A stretch of 64,000 nucleotides of DNA from CAVTHW01 sp963734625 (GTDB taxonomy: Bacteria; Acidobacteriota; Terriglobia; Bryobacterales; Bryobacteraceae). Positions 29,995-39,790 of this stretch are shown one piece after another; position 1 is the first letter of the stretch; every line of letters begins with the position of its first letter. The notes under the pieces are model-generated. The model was given only the letters and a program-made list of their open reading frames with translations, ran no database searches and was not told the origin of the DNA. The DNA lies in the NCBI GenBank assembly GCA_963734625.1, contig CAVTHW010000006.1, positions 1-64,000 on the forward strand, given 5' to 3'. The position numbers and the translations under genes were made by a program.

Positions 29995-31811
29995 AAGTGA
30001 TAACCGAAGTTCCCGCGTCTTTCGAGATGGGCGCGAACGAGCGCGCTAACCTGCTCCGGGCGGAACAGCCCCGACCGCGCCACGGCGTCATCTGTCAGTG
30101 TATCCAGAAGCAGAGCGCGCAGCGGACCGCGGAACCAGCCGTGCGCGGGGATGTCGAAACCTTCTTTCCGGCGCGTGAGCACCGGCCGGGGAAGCTTGTC
30201 CCGCATCAACTCCCGCAGCACGTACTTAAGCGTCGAGCCATGCACCTTGAATTCCTGGGGCAGGGAAGCCGCGAACTCCACGATGCGATGGTCGAGGAAG
30301 GGCGGCCGCACTTCGAGGGAATGGGCCATGCTCATGCGGTCGCACTTGGTGAGGATGTCGTCCGGCAGGTAGTAAAGCTGGTCGAACCAAAGGTAGCGGT
30401 TGATCTTGCCGAGCCGTCTTGCCGCCTGGGGCAGCGGATCGAAGAGCGCCGAGACCGGGCCGCGGCCAGCGGTGAGGCACATCTCGCGCTTCTCGGATTC
30501 GCTGAACGTGCCGTTCCAGTAAACATGCGCCTCGTCGGGAGCCAGCAGGGAGCCGGCCAGGAACCGCTTGAGCTTGTAGTCCAGCCCGATCTTCTCGTCG
30601 GACGCGGGCCAGTGCTGCAACATGCCCAAGCCCAGCCGCCGCACCGCGGCCGGCGCCAGGCGCAGCGTCTCCGCCAGCGCGTCCGCCCGGTAGGTAAGAT
30701 AGCCGCCGAACAACTCATCCGCGCCCTCGCCGCTCAGCGCCACCGTCACGTACTGGCGGCACATCTTCGAGAGGTGCCAGACGGGCAGGGCTCCGGCGTC
30801 CGCGGTCGGTTCGTCGCAGTAGTTGACCAGATTCTCGACGGACTCGGCCAGGCCGGCCTCCGGACTCAGGTCGAACTCGTGGTGCTCGGTTCCGTAGTGC
30901 CGGGCGACCAGGCGGAAATAGGGGCTCTCGTCGAAGCTCCGTCCTTGAAACGAGATGGAGAAGGTCTTCAAGCGCCCTGGCGCCGCCTGCGCCGCATAGT
31001 GCAGGATGGTCGATGAATCCAGGCCGCCGCTGGACCAGACGCCCAGAGGCACATCGCTCAACAGGTGCTCCTTGACCGCGGAAGTGAGCAGGGAATCCAA
31101 TTCCTCTTTGGCCGCCCCCAAGGTCCAGGTCTGGTGCGGCTGAAACTCCAGCTTCCAATAGATGCCCGTCTCGATCCGGCCGCCGCGCCACTCCAGCCAC
31201 CCGCCGGGCTGCAACTTCTCGATCCCGTCTACCAGGGTGTAAGGGCCGGGAACGTAGTTGAGACTCAGGTAGTAGTGGAGGCCCGCCAAGCTGATGCGGC
31301 GCTCCACCTCGGGGTAGGCGAGAATGGCCTTCAACTCCGAGCCGAAGTAGAGTTCGTCGCCGCGGCGCAGAAGATAGAGTGGCTTGATGCCCAACCGGTC
31401 GCGGGCCAGCAGCAGCCGCTTCTCGGATTCTTTCCAGAGGGCGAAGGCGAACATGCCGCGCAGCCGCCCCAGGCACTCGCGGCCCCATTCCAGCCAGGCG
31501 TGCAGAACCACTTCCGTGTCGCAGTGAGTGTGAAAACGATGGCCGCGCTGCTCCAGATCCTGGCGCAATTCCGCGCAGTTGTAAATCTCGCCATTGAAGG
31601 CGATGACGGTGTCGTGGTCGTCGCTGAAAAAGGGCTGGTCGCCCGAGGCGAGGTCGAGGATCTTCAGCCGCACGGCGCCGAGAGAGATGGCGGCGGATTC
31701 GTAGGTTGCCTGTTGGTCAGGGCCGCGGTGTACGATCAGGTCCGTAGCCCGGCGGACGCGACCGTCCTCGGACGGTCCGCCGCTGTGGGTAAATCCCGTG
31801 AATCCGCACAC
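29928..31811 (-). CDS. asnB: Glutamine-hydrolysing asparagine synthase
   Basis: About 627 aa. The GTG start at 31811 is chosen because it puts the catalytic Cys at position 2 (VCGFTGF), as required for the class II glutaminase. It has glutaminase residues RGPDQ and FNGEIYN, a synthase domain with PP-loop SSGGLDSS and the conserved SGEGADELFGGY. Together with two glycosyltransferases it forms an operon, so it may amidate a glycan precursor rather than make free asparagine (inference). Confidence 0.9.
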   Translation of the reverse strand: MCGFTGFTHSGGPSEDGRVRRATDLIVHRGPDQQATYESAAISLGAVRLKILDLASGDQPFFSDDHDTVIAFNGEIYNCAELRQDLEQRGHRFHTHCDTEVVLHAWLEWGRECLGRLRGMFAFALWKESEKRLLLARDRLGIKPLYLLRRGDELYFGSELKAILAYPEVERRISLAGLHYYLSLNYVPGPYTLVDGIEKLQPGGWLEWRGGRIETGIYWKLEFQPHQTWTLGAAKEELDSLLTSAVKEHLLSDVPLGVWSSGGLDSSTILHYAAQAAPGRLKTFSISFQGRSFDESPYFRLVARHYGTEHHEFDLSPEAGLAESVENLVNYCDEPTADAGALPVWHLSKMCRQYVTVALSGEGADELFGGYLTYRADALAETLRLAPAAVRRLGLGMLQHWPASDEKIGLDYKLKRFLAGSLLAPDEAHVYWNGTFSESEKREMCLTAGRGPVSALFDPLPQAARRLGKINRYLWFDQLYYLPDDILTKCDRMSMAHSLEVRPPFLDHRIVEFAASLPQEFKVHGSTLKYVLRELMRDKLPRPVLTRRKEGFDIPAHGWFRGPLRALLLDTLTDDAVARSGLFRPEQVSALVRAHLERRGNFGYHLWGLLILFLWIKKWGIATATTS

Positions 31812-31985
31812 TTTTCCGCAATCCCCGTACTCCCTTCCGGGAGGCACTCATCTTACCGCTCGCTCCGCCGTTGCCGGATGAGCATAGCACAGGCTTCAAT
31901 GGTGGTACAAGCTGCGTTCCTCACGGTTCCCTCACACTTCGCTCATCCGTTTCTAGAACAGTGGAACTACAATCTTCATAAGGCA

Positions 31986-33812
31986 ATGCCGCGCCGAAGG
32001 CTCATCTCGCTCTTCGTGGCAATCACGTGCCTGCCGGCGGCGACGGTTCTCTGGCTGGGCGCGCGGTTGCTCCAGCAAGACCGCAAGCTGGAGACGCAAT
32101 ATAGGCAGGAACGCCGCGAACAGGCCGCGGATCGCGCCGTGCGGTCGTTACAGGCCGCACTCTCCGACCCAGCGCTGTTCCAGACGGCCCCCGGCAACGG
32201 AGCGATTCTGTTGATCTACCCGGACGGTCCGGCATTGTTCCGCTCCGAGCCCAAACAGCTTCCGCAGGCGCCCCAGGAGTTGTTCCGCGAGGCCGAAGAC
32301 CTCGAGTATCGCCAGGGCGATCTGGAGAAGGCTGCCGCACTGTACCGCCGACGGACCGGCGCCAAAGCGCCGGAAGTGCGCGCCGGTGCGTGGCTCCGTC
32401 TGGCCCGCACGTTGCGCAAGGCGCGCCAGTTCGACAGCGCCTTGGCCGCTTACGGCGAACTGGCCAGCATGGACCTCGTGGCCGCCGTCGGATGGCCGGC
32501 ATCGCTTGCAGGAATCTGGGGACGGTGCGTGCTTCTGGAAGATCTCAAGAAGGAGAAGGAACTGGGCGAATCAGCGCATTCACTGCGTCAGTCACTGGAC
32601 CAGGGCCGGTGGCCGCTGAGCCGCGCCGCTTACGATGCCTTCGCCGAGGACGCGGAACGATGGACGGGAGAGAAACGCCCACGCGAGACGGAGACTCTCA
32701 CGGAAGCCGCCAATGCGCTATGGTTGCGGGTGCGCAAAGGCGAGGAGGCCGGCGAAGGGCGCCGCTCGGTTGCGGCAAGTGGTGAAACCGTGACTCTTCT
32801 CTGGAAGCCGCTTCGGGATGGCACCGCCGTATTCGCCGCTTCGCGCGCGTTTGTCGAACGGATCTGGCTGCCCCGCACGGGGGAAGCCGTCGGGCTGCGT
32901 GACGACACCGGGCGCGTTTCTCCCGCACTGAAGTCCCGGGATGTTCTGCTGCGTCACCCGGCCGAGACGCAACTGCCGTGGATCCTGGCAGTCGCCCCGC
33001 CCAGCGCCGGCAATGAGTTTGGCGCGCGGCGGGAAATGCTGCTCCTTCTGTTGGGGGTGGTGGCGCTGTTTACCCTCACCGGCGGATACCTCGTGCTGCG
33101 CGCGCTGCACCGGGAGTTCGCTCTGGCACGGATGCAGTCCGACTTTGTCTCGGCGGTCTCCCACGAATTCCGCACGCCGCTCACCTCGATGCATTTGATT
33201 ACAGAAGCGCTGGAGGACGAGAGGGTCCCCGACGAAGAGCGGCGGCGGGCCAGTTACCGCTCACTGTCACGCGCCACCCACCGGCTCCAGCGGCTCGTGG
33301 AGGACCTGCTGGACTTCCGGCGAATGGAGTCGGGGGCCATTGAGTACAACATGCGATCTCTGGACGCAGGCGAGGTTGCACGAGCCGTCGTCGAGGAGTT
33401 CCAGCCAGAGGTGGAAAAGAGCGGCTTTCAAGTCCGGGTGCTGACAGAAGGCGCAGCGCGCATAAGGGCCGACCGGAGCGCACTGAGCCGGGCGCTATGG
33501 AATTTGCTGGACAACGCCGCGAAGTACTCCGGCGATAGCCGTCAGATTGAAGTCCGGGTGGTGCGCAATGGCACGCAGGCCTGTGTTTCGGTGGTGGACA
33601 GCGGCATCGGTATCGCACCGGGAGAGCGCAGCCGGCTGTTCACGAAGTTCTATCGGGGCGAGGAAGCCAGGCGTGCCGGCATTCGCGGCACTGGCATCGG
33701 CTTGGCCATGGTCGCCCAGATCGTGGAGGCGCACGGCGGCCGCATTGCGGTGGAGACAGAGCCTGGCCACGGGAGCACCTTCACGATGTCGTTGCCGCTG
33801 GAGGAGTCCTGA
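31986..33812 (+). CDS. Sensor histidine kinase with periplasmic TPR-like region
   Basis: About 608 aa. Transmembrane helix 1 (LISLFVAITCLPAATVLWLG) is followed by an about 320-residue periplasmic region rich in TPR-like helices (ALYRRRTGA, AWLRLARTLRKARQFDSALAAYGELA). Transmembrane helix 2 (LLLLLGVVALFTLTGGYLVL) leads to HisKA with SAVSHEFRTPLTSMH and an HATPase with NLLDNAAKYS, DSGIGIAPGE and GTGIGLAMV. Translation probably starts at ATG 31986; a longer open frame only shadows asnB. The stop overlaps the response regulator start (TGATG). Confidence 0.9.
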   Translation: MPRRRLISLFVAITCLPAATVLWLGARLLQQDRKLETQYRQERREQAADRAVRSLQAALSDPALFQTAPGNGAILLIYPDGPALFRSEPKQLPQAPQELFREAEDLEYRQGDLEKAAALYRRRTGAKAPEVRAGAWLRLARTLRKARQFDSALAAYGELASMDLVAAVGWPASLAGIWGRCVLLEDLKKEKELGESAHSLRQSLDQGRWPLSRAAYDAFAEDAERWTGEKRPRETETLTEAANALWLRVRKGEEAGEGRRSVAASGETVTLLWKPLRDGTAVFAASRAFVERIWLPRTGEAVGLRDDTGRVSPALKSRDVLLRHPAETQLPWILAVAPPSAGNEFGARREMLLLLLGVVALFTLTGGYLVLRALHREFALARMQSDFVSAVSHEFRTPLTSMHLITEALEDERVPDEERRRASYRSLSRATHRLQRLVEDLLDFRRMESGAIEYNMRSLDAGEVARAVVEEFQPEVEKSGFQVRVLTEGAARIRADRSALSRALWNLLDNAAKYSGDSRQIEVRVVRNGTQACVSVVDSGIGIAPGERSRLFTKFYRGEEARRAGIRGTGIGLAMVAQIVEAHGGRIAVETEPGHGSTFTMSLPLEES

Positions 33813-34471
33813 TGGCCAGGATACTGATTGTAGAAGATGAGCCGGAGATCGCGGAAGCGCTCGAGTATGACTTGAAGCTCGAAGGCTACGATGTCGAGGT
33901 GGCGCGGGACGGCGAGAGCGGGTCGTTGCGCGGGCGCGAACCAGGCTTGGACCTGATTCTGCTCGATGTCATGCTTCCAAAGAAGGATGGCTTCGACGTC
34001 TGCCGTGAGCTTCGCAAAGCCGGCGTGCGGACGCCCATCCTCTTCCTGACCGCCAGGACGCACGAAGCTGAGAAAGTCCTAGGCCTGGACCTGGGGGCCG
34101 ACGACTACATTACGAAGCCGTTCAGCGCACGCGAGCTGCGCGCGCGCATCCGCGCCCGCTTGCGGGGCAAGCAGGCCGAGAGCGAGGAGATCCTGCGCTT
34201 CGCGGATGTCGAAATCGACGTGGCGCGCGGCGAAGTGCGTAAAGCCGGCGAGAATGCCGGAATCACAACGCAGGAGTTCAAGCTGCTGCTGACCTTCGCC
34301 AAGAACAGCGGCCGGGTCTTGAGCCGGGACCAATTGATCGACCTGGCCTGGGGAGGCGGCACCTTCGTGGCCGACAGGGCGGTGGACGCGCACATCGTGA
34401 ACCTGCGGAGAAAACTGGGGCAGGAGTTGATCGTCAGCGTCCGTGGAATGGGATATCGCTTTGATGGCTGA
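33812..34471 (+). CDS. OmpR-family response regulator
   Basis: A 219-aa protein. The receiver domain has the acidic pocket EDE (residues 8-10), phospho-acceptor D in LLDVMLPKKDG and the KPFS lysine. The C-terminal winged-helix domain includes TTQEFKLLLTFAKNSGRVLSRDQL and ends RGMGYRF. It is coupled to the preceding histidine kinase and followed 75 bp later by a secreted TPR/PD40 protein, its likely target. Confidence 0.93.
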   Translation: MARILIVEDEPEIAEALEYDLKLEGYDVEVARDGESGSLRGREPGLDLILLDVMLPKKDGFDVCRELRKAGVRTPILFLTARTHEAEKVLGLDLGADDYITKPFSARELRARIRARLRGKQAESEEILRFADVEIDVARGEVRKAGENAGITTQEFKLLLTFAKNSGRVLSRDQLIDLAWGGGTFVADRAVDAHIVNLRRKLGQELIVSVRGMGYRFDG

Positions 34472-34546
34472 GAAATCACCGTTTCCTCACATGCGCCTCA
34501 TCGCCGGCTTGCATTCGCAGCCGAGGATGGACCGTAGGAGGCTGGT

Positions 34547-36541
34547 ATGAAACTGCGGAAACTCACATTGCTTCTGTTCGCGGCGGCTCTGCTGTTCGCC
34601 CAGGCGGACGTTGCGCTCCAACGGGCAATTCGCAAGGAGACGATTGAAGGCGACTTGAAGGGCGCGATCGAACAATACCAGAAGATCCTGACGGCCCGCG
34701 GCGTCGGCCGGGAGGTGGCCGCGACAGCACTCTTGCACCTCGGCCAGTGCCACGAGAAGCTGGGCAGCGCCGAGGCGCGCAAAGCGTATGAGCGCCTGGT
34801 GATGGAATTCGCCGACCAGGCCGAGCCCGCGCGGACAGCCAGGGTGCGGCTGGCGGCGCTGGCAAAGGGAGCCTGGTCTTCTCAGGAAAGCGGGTTACAG
34901 GGCCGGCGGATCATCGGGCCTTCGAACCATCTGGGAGTGGCGGTGTCCCCGGATGGCAGGTACATCGCTTACTGCTGCACGGTAGTTTACGAAGTTGCCA
35001 CCGGCCGGGAGCAGAAGTTCTCGACCAAAGGTTCCTCTTCCGGATATCGATTCTCTGCCGACGGCGCGGATATTGCGTATGTGGCTCAGGAGCCAGGCGG
35101 CACCCCCGAGTTGCGGCTGATCAAACGAACAGGCTCGGACGAGCGAACTCTCCTCAGAAGCCCGGGTATCGCATTGATCGACTGGATGCCCGATGGCAAG
35201 GACCTGCTGGTAACGCTGGCCAGAGAAGACAAGACATCTGATTTGGCGCTCGTTCCGGTTGCGGGCGGGGTTCCCCGAAGCATCAAGTCGCCTGTCTCTT
35301 TCTCCGATGGGCGCCTCTCACTCGACGGCAAGTATCTTGCCTACCGTGCCCAACCGGCGGCAACCGGCGCAGCTTGGGTTACGCGTGTCTCTGCGCTGGA
35401 TGGCAGCTCTGACGCGATGCTAGCGGAACGGCCAGCCAATGCGCGGAACATCGGCTGGACGCCGGACGGGAGGGTTCTGTTCTACAGCGCCGCCGGTGGC
35501 TCAGAGGGCATCTGGGCAGTCAGAGTGGCCGGAGGGAAGCCGCTTGGATTGCCGGAACGCATCGTGGGTGGGCGCATTGAGGACTCAATCCAACCCCTAG
35601 GGTTGACGCGAGGCGGCGCGTTTTTCTACTACAAGATGCTCGTTGACAACCAGCTGCACTTGATGGAGATTGGGCTGGTCCCGGGTGCCCTTAAGCCGTC
35701 CAGCGTGCTTACGTCGTCCCTTTCGCCGGACTGGTCTCCGGACGGACGCTACCTGGCCTATGGGGGCATGGATGGGCTCATTTCCATCCGCACGCTCGCC
35801 ACCGGGGAGGAACGCACCCTGTGGACCGGGCTTACGGGCGTAATCATGTCGCTGCGATGGTTCCCGGATCAACGAGCACTGGCGGCCCAAGGCCCCGGTC
35901 CGGAAGGTGGCATGAACTCGGTCCGTCTGCATCGCGTGGATTTGAACACGGGTTCCTTGTCGGACATCATGCTGGGCCAGAATTGGCGGGAATTCGGCGC
36001 CAATCCAACGTTCTCACCGGACCGGACCTCTATCATCTATAAGGCCTTTGACAGTGTCCGCCAGGTTTCCACGCTGACGCGCTACAACCTGGAAACCCGC
36101 CGCCAGGAAGTGCTTCTGGAGCGAAAGCCTCCGCAGTACGTGATGGCATTCGCGGCGCTGCCTCAGAGTGGGCAGATTGCGGTGGCGCTGGCGGAAGGCA
36201 ACGAGACCAGCTCGGTCCAGTTGCTGGACCCGGCGACCCGTGAGCTGCGGTCCGTCTATACTACGCCCCGGGGCAACTACATCCCGGCATCGAACGTTCT
36301 GCATTGGATGCCGGACGGCAAATCGCTGCTTGTCGTCACGGCCCCCAGCGCCACGGCCGGATCTCCGATGTCGCTGTTCAGAATCCCAGTGTCCGGAGGG
36401 CAACCCGAGAAGCTCTTCGAGGCCGGTACGATCATGCAGGTGCGGGTCCATCCAGACGGGCGCCAAGTCGCCATCGACACCCGCGGCATCAAAATGGAAA
36501 CCTGGGTGGTGGATAACCTGTTTGCCGCCGCCAAGAAATAG
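34547..36541 (+). CDS. Secreted TPR + PD40 (TolB-like propeller) protein
   Basis: A 664-aa protein with a signal peptide (KLTLLLFAAALLFAQA). Residues 20-105 form TPR-like helices (GAIEQYQKILTARG, ALLHLGQCHEKLG). Residues about 120-655 form a beta-propeller with repeated SPDGRYIAY-type PD40 blades. It has no catalytic motif. The N-terminal TPR part resembles the protein at 50261 behind the other two-component pair. Confidence 0.8.
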   Translation: MKLRKLTLLLFAAALLFAQADVALQRAIRKETIEGDLKGAIEQYQKILTARGVGREVAATALLHLGQCHEKLGSAEARKAYERLVMEFADQAEPARTARVRLAALAKGAWSSQESGLQGRRIIGPSNHLGVAVSPDGRYIAYCCTVVYEVATGREQKFSTKGSSSGYRFSADGADIAYVAQEPGGTPELRLIKRTGSDERTLLRSPGIALIDWMPDGKDLLVTLAREDKTSDLALVPVAGGVPRSIKSPVSFSDGRLSLDGKYLAYRAQPAATGAAWVTRVSALDGSSDAMLAERPANARNIGWTPDGRVLFYSAAGGSEGIWAVRVAGGKPLGLPERIVGGRIEDSIQPLGLTRGGAFFYYKMLVDNQLHLMEIGLVPGALKPSSVLTSSLSPDWSPDGRYLAYGGMDGLISIRTLATGEERTLWTGLTGVIMSLRWFPDQRALAAQGPGPEGGMNSVRLHRVDLNTGSLSDIMLGQNWREFGANPTFSPDRTSIIYKAFDSVRQVSTLTRYNLETRRQEVLLERKPPQYVMAFAALPQSGQIAVALAEGNETSSVQLLDPATRELRSVYTTPRGNYIPASNVLHWMPDGKSLLVVTAPSATAGSPMSLFRIPVSGGQPEKLFEAGTIMQVRVHPDGRQVAIDTRGIKMETWVVDNLFAAAKK

Positions 36542-36631
36542 CCGCACCGAGATAGACCAAGCTCGGTTCGGTGTACACTTTGGTTCAGATGCTTACAGCT
36601 GAGTTCCCGCGCATCGAAGGAGAAGCTTTTC

Positions 36632-38017
36632 TTGAAGATCAGGTCCGATGCCGGCGCCGTGCTTGGTTCGTGGAGAGTCGACGGACACCCTCAATCGATT
36701 GAATTCAAGCCTTCGTTCTGGGACGACATCCTCAGTTCGGTGATGAGCGACTTTTTGCGGCTGCCCTGGGGCGGGCCTGAAGTAGGGGGAGTTCTGTTCG
36801 GCACCGCGGAGCCGGAACGCGTGCGCATCCTCGCCTATAGGCCGCTGGAGTGCGAACACGCCAATGGCCCGGCTTTCGAGCTTACGGAAACGGACGAGGC
36901 CGGCCTCTTGGAACTCCTCGAAAGGGCTAAGACCGACCAGGATCTGGCGGGACTTCAACCGGTGGGCTGGTATCACTCCACCTTCCGCTGGCTGCTGCTG
37001 ACGCCTGCGGACGCCAAGCTCTACGACCAGTACTTTCCGGAGCTCTGGCAAGTCGCCATGGTCTTCCTGAGGGTAAAATCGCGGCCCAGTTTGCTCGGCT
37101 TCTTCTGCCGCAACGCGGATGGCTCAATCGGCTCCTGCCACCGCGAGTTCATGGTGTTCGAGGGACGCCCCGAACCCGAGCCGCAGGAGGCCCCGGCCGT
37201 GGCTGCTCCTCCTGTGTCCCTGGAGGCTTTCTTCGGCGTGCGCGAGAATCCGTTTTCACGGGCCGCCCGCCTGGCTTCCCCGTACTGGAGTCCCCAGCAT
37301 AACGAGATTCTCGCCACGCTCCTCTACGGCGTCCGCAGCAGAAGAGGCCTGATGACGCTCACCGGAGAAACCGGCACGGGCAAGACCATCCTGCTTGAAC
37401 AACTGGGCGACTCCCTCAACCGGGAGTCCATCGAGTTCGCCCTTCTTCTAAACCCCAAGACCACGGTCAAGGAATTCTACGAATTCATTGCCTACGACTT
37501 CGACCTGGACTGCCCGGGCGGCTCAAAAGTGGCCGTCCTGCTGGCGCTGAATCGCCTGCTGCTCAAACTGGCGACGGAGCACCGCACCGCCGCGCTCATC
37601 GTGGACGACGCACAGCACCTGGAATGGGACGTGCTGGAGGAGATTCGGATGTTCGACAACCTCCAGAACCCCAAGGGCAGGCTGTTACAGGTAATCCTGG
37701 CCGGCTCTCCCGAACTGGACCGCGGGTTGGAGGCGGACAACCTCCGGCAACTGCGGGAGCGCGTCACGGTGCGCTGCCAGCTTCAGCCCCTCCGCGAACG
37801 CGAGACGAAGGAGTGCATCGCGCAGCAACTGGCGAAGTCCGGCATGCCGAACCAGACGGTCTTCACGCCGGAGGTCCTGGCCGGGATTCATACGCGCTCC
37901 GGCGGCGTCCTGCGGGTCATCAACGCGATTTGTCACGGGCTTCTCGAGAGCTGCTTCGCCGGCCAGCGCAGAGTCGCGACAATTGACATGCTGGATGAGG
38001 TCTGTCTGGGGCTCTGA
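36632..38017 (+). CDS. MPN (JAB)-like domain fused to ExeA-type AAA ATPase
   Basis: A 461-aa protein, TTG start. Residues 25-175 resemble an MPN/Mov34 domain (GGPEVGGVLFGT with E50, then GWYHSTFRWLLLTPADAKLYD). The HxH metal pair is reduced to H115 with T117, so the metalloprotease site looks incomplete. Residues 195-461 are an ExeA/TniB-like AAA ATPase: ENPFSRAA, Walker A GETGTGKT (245-252), Walker B ALIVDDAQHL and arginine-rich C-terminal part. ExeA-like ATPases power secretion or transposition complexes. No pilus or secretion genes are adjacent. modBC follows immediately. Confidence 0.75.
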   Translation: MKIRSDAGAVLGSWRVDGHPQSIEFKPSFWDDILSSVMSDFLRLPWGGPEVGGVLFGTAEPERVRILAYRPLECEHANGPAFELTETDEAGLLELLERAKTDQDLAGLQPVGWYHSTFRWLLLTPADAKLYDQYFPELWQVAMVFLRVKSRPSLLGFFCRNADGSIGSCHREFMVFEGRPEPEPQEAPAVAAPPVSLEAFFGVRENPFSRAARLASPYWSPQHNEILATLLYGVRSRRGLMTLTGETGTGKTILLEQLGDSLNRESIEFALLLNPKTTVKEFYEFIAYDFDLDCPGGSKVAVLLALNRLLLKLATEHRTAALIVDDAQHLEWDVLEEIRMFDNLQNPKGRLLQVILAGSPELDRGLEADNLRQLRERVTVRCQLQPLRERETKECIAQQLAKSGMPNQTVFTPEVLAGIHTRSGGVLRVINAICHGLLESCFAGQRRVATIDMLDEVCLGL

Positions 38018-38036
38018 ACAAACTCCGGCAGCTATA

Positions 38037-38717
38037 ATGAATTCTCTTATGCCGATCGACTGGTTTCCACTCTGGCTGAGCCTGAGGGTGGCCGTGATTG
38101 CCACCTTGATTGCCATGACGGTTGGCGTCTGGCTCGCTTACGTGCTGGCAAACTACGAATTCCGGGGAAAAGCGATTCTCGCCGCCGCCGTGCATCTGGC
38201 GCTGCTCCTGCCGCCGACGGTCATCGGGTTCTACGTGCTGGTGCTGCTGGGCCGGACGACTCCTTTGGGCAGGTTGTATGAATCAGTCTTCGGCATGCCG
38301 CTGCTGTTCACCTGGCAGGCGGCCGTGCTGGCGGCGCTGCTCTATACCCTGCCGCTGCTGGTGGATAGCGCCCGCGCCGCGTTCGAGGAAGTGGGCGCCC
38401 GGTACAGGCGAGCGGCGCTCAGCCTCGGCGCGTCCGAATGGAGCGTAATCTGGCGCGTGATTCTGCCGCTGGCGCGGCGTCCGATCCTGTCTGCGGGCGT
38501 GCTGGCATTCGCCAGGTCGCTGGGCGACTTCGGCATTACGATCATGATCGCGGGCAACCTCCCTGGCGCCACGCAGACCATGCCGGTCGCGATTTACAGC
38601 GCCGTGGAGAATGGCAACGGGGCCGCGGCGCGGGCGCTGGTGGCCGTCATTTCAGCCTTGGTCCTCGGCGCCCTCTATCTTGCGACGCGACTTGGGCGGA
38701 AGCGGGCGGCGGCATGA
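38037..38717 (+). CDS. modB: Molybdate-type ABC transporter permease
   Basis: About 226 aa with five or six membrane helices and the binding-protein-dependent EAA motif (AALSLGASEWSVIWRVILPLA). It includes the typical VIGFYVLVLLG and RSLGDFGITIMIAGN of ModB. ATG 38037 or 38049 can start. No ModA substrate-binding gene is present in the window. The stop overlaps the modC start (ATGA). Confidence 0.88.
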   Translation: MNSLMPIDWFPLWLSLRVAVIATLIAMTVGVWLAYVLANYEFRGKAILAAAVHLALLLPPTVIGFYVLVLLGRTTPLGRLYESVFGMPLLFTWQAAVLAALLYTLPLLVDSARAAFEEVGARYRRAALSLGASEWSVIWRVILPLARRPILSAGVLAFARSLGDFGITIMIAGNLPGATQTMPVAIYSAVENGNGAAARALVAVISALVLGALYLATRLGRKRAAA

Positions 38718-39775
38718 TCGAGGCGCGAATTCGCAAGGCCCTTCCGGGCGCGTCTGCCCTTGACCTGGAATTCCGTGTGTCCGAGGGTCTAACCGTTCTC
38801 TACGGGCCAAACGGCGCCGGCAAGACGCTGACGCTGGATGCGATCGCGGGATTTGTGAAGCCGGATGAGGGCCGCATCCTGCTCGACGATCAGATCGTCT
38901 TTGACAGCGGCTCCGGCATCGACGTTCCGGCTCGAGCGCGCCGCTGCGGATATCTTCCGCCGGCGGACGCCCTTTTCCCGCACATGACTCTGCGCGAGAA
39001 CCTGGTGTTCTCGGCGGCTTGCCGGCGCCTGCCCCGGCTGGAACGCCACCGGAAGGCGAGTGAAATCATCGAGCGCTTTCAGCTTTCCGCGGCGGCCGGC
39101 CGGCGGCCTGGCGAGGTCTCCGAAAGCGAGAGGCTGCGCGGCAGCGTGGCGCGGGCCCTGGTCGGGCAGCCCCGGGTTTTGCTTGCGGACGATCCCGCCC
39201 GCGGCCTTGATTTGGCGCTGCGCACGGAAGCCGGCCGGCTGCTCCGGCAAGTGCGGGCGGAATTCGGCATCCCGGTTCTGCTGGCCACTCAAGATCTCGA
39301 TTGGTGTTTCGATCTGGCCGAAGAGATGCTGGTGCTGCGCGGTGGACGTCTATTGCAAAAGGCCGCGCCGCGAGAGATTTTCGATCAGCCCGCCGGCGTC
39401 GAGGTGGCCCGGCTGCTAGGGATCTACAACCTGCTGCCGGCCGAGATCAAGGCGCTCGATCCCGCCCGCAACGTCAGCCGCCTGCGGCTGGAGCAGATGG
39501 AACTGACGGGGCCCTACTTTCCCGGGCACCTGCGCGGCGACCGGGTGACGGTCTGCATGCGCCCCGACGAACTGCTGGCGCGGCCCGCCGGCGGCAAGCC
39601 CGGCCCCAACCAGCTCGCCGTCCAACTCATCCGCGCCGCCGAAAGGCCGTCAGCCGTGCGCCTCGAGTTCACCGGGGGCATCCTCGCCGATGTGCCCCGC
39701 TCCGAGTACGAACAGCGCAAGCACCTACGGGAGTGGGTAGTGGAATTCCCCGCGGACCGTCTGCGGGTGCTGTAG
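38714..39775 (+). CDS. modC: ModC-like ABC ATPase with degenerate motifs
   Basis: A 353-aa protein. Walker A is intact (GPNGAGKT, 31-38), and a C-terminal TOBE-like domain (about 230-353) supports ModC. Every other ATPase motif is altered: Q-loop Gln is Pro83 (GYLPPADALFPH), the signature LSGGQ is VSESE (135-139), the Walker B catalytic Glu is Asp160 (LLADDP) and the H-switch His is Gln193 (ATQD). The frame is intact, so this is constrained divergence rather than a frameshifted relic. It may hydrolyse ATP poorly or use a different partner. Confidence 0.82.
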   Translation: MIEARIRKALPGASALDLEFRVSEGLTVLYGPNGAGKTLTLDAIAGFVKPDEGRILLDDQIVFDSGSGIDVPARARRCGYLPPADALFPHMTLRENLVFSAACRRLPRLERHRKASEIIERFQLSAAAGRRPGEVSESERLRGSVARALVGQPRVLLADDPARGLDLALRTEAGRLLRQVRAEFGIPVLLATQDLDWCFDLAEEMLVLRGGRLLQKAAPREIFDQPAGVEVARLLGIYNLLPAEIKALDPARNVSRLRLEQMELTGPYFPGHLRGDRVTVCMRPDELLARPAGGKPGPNQLAVQLIRAAERPSAVRLEFTGGILADVPRSEYEQRKHLREWVVEFPADRLRVL

Positions 39776-39790
39776 GATGCGGTGTCACGG

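Noticed and set aside
31065..31985. Long N-terminal extension of the histidine kinase
   Set aside because: It overlaps asnB antisense; the membrane helix and start at 31986 fit a histidine kinase.
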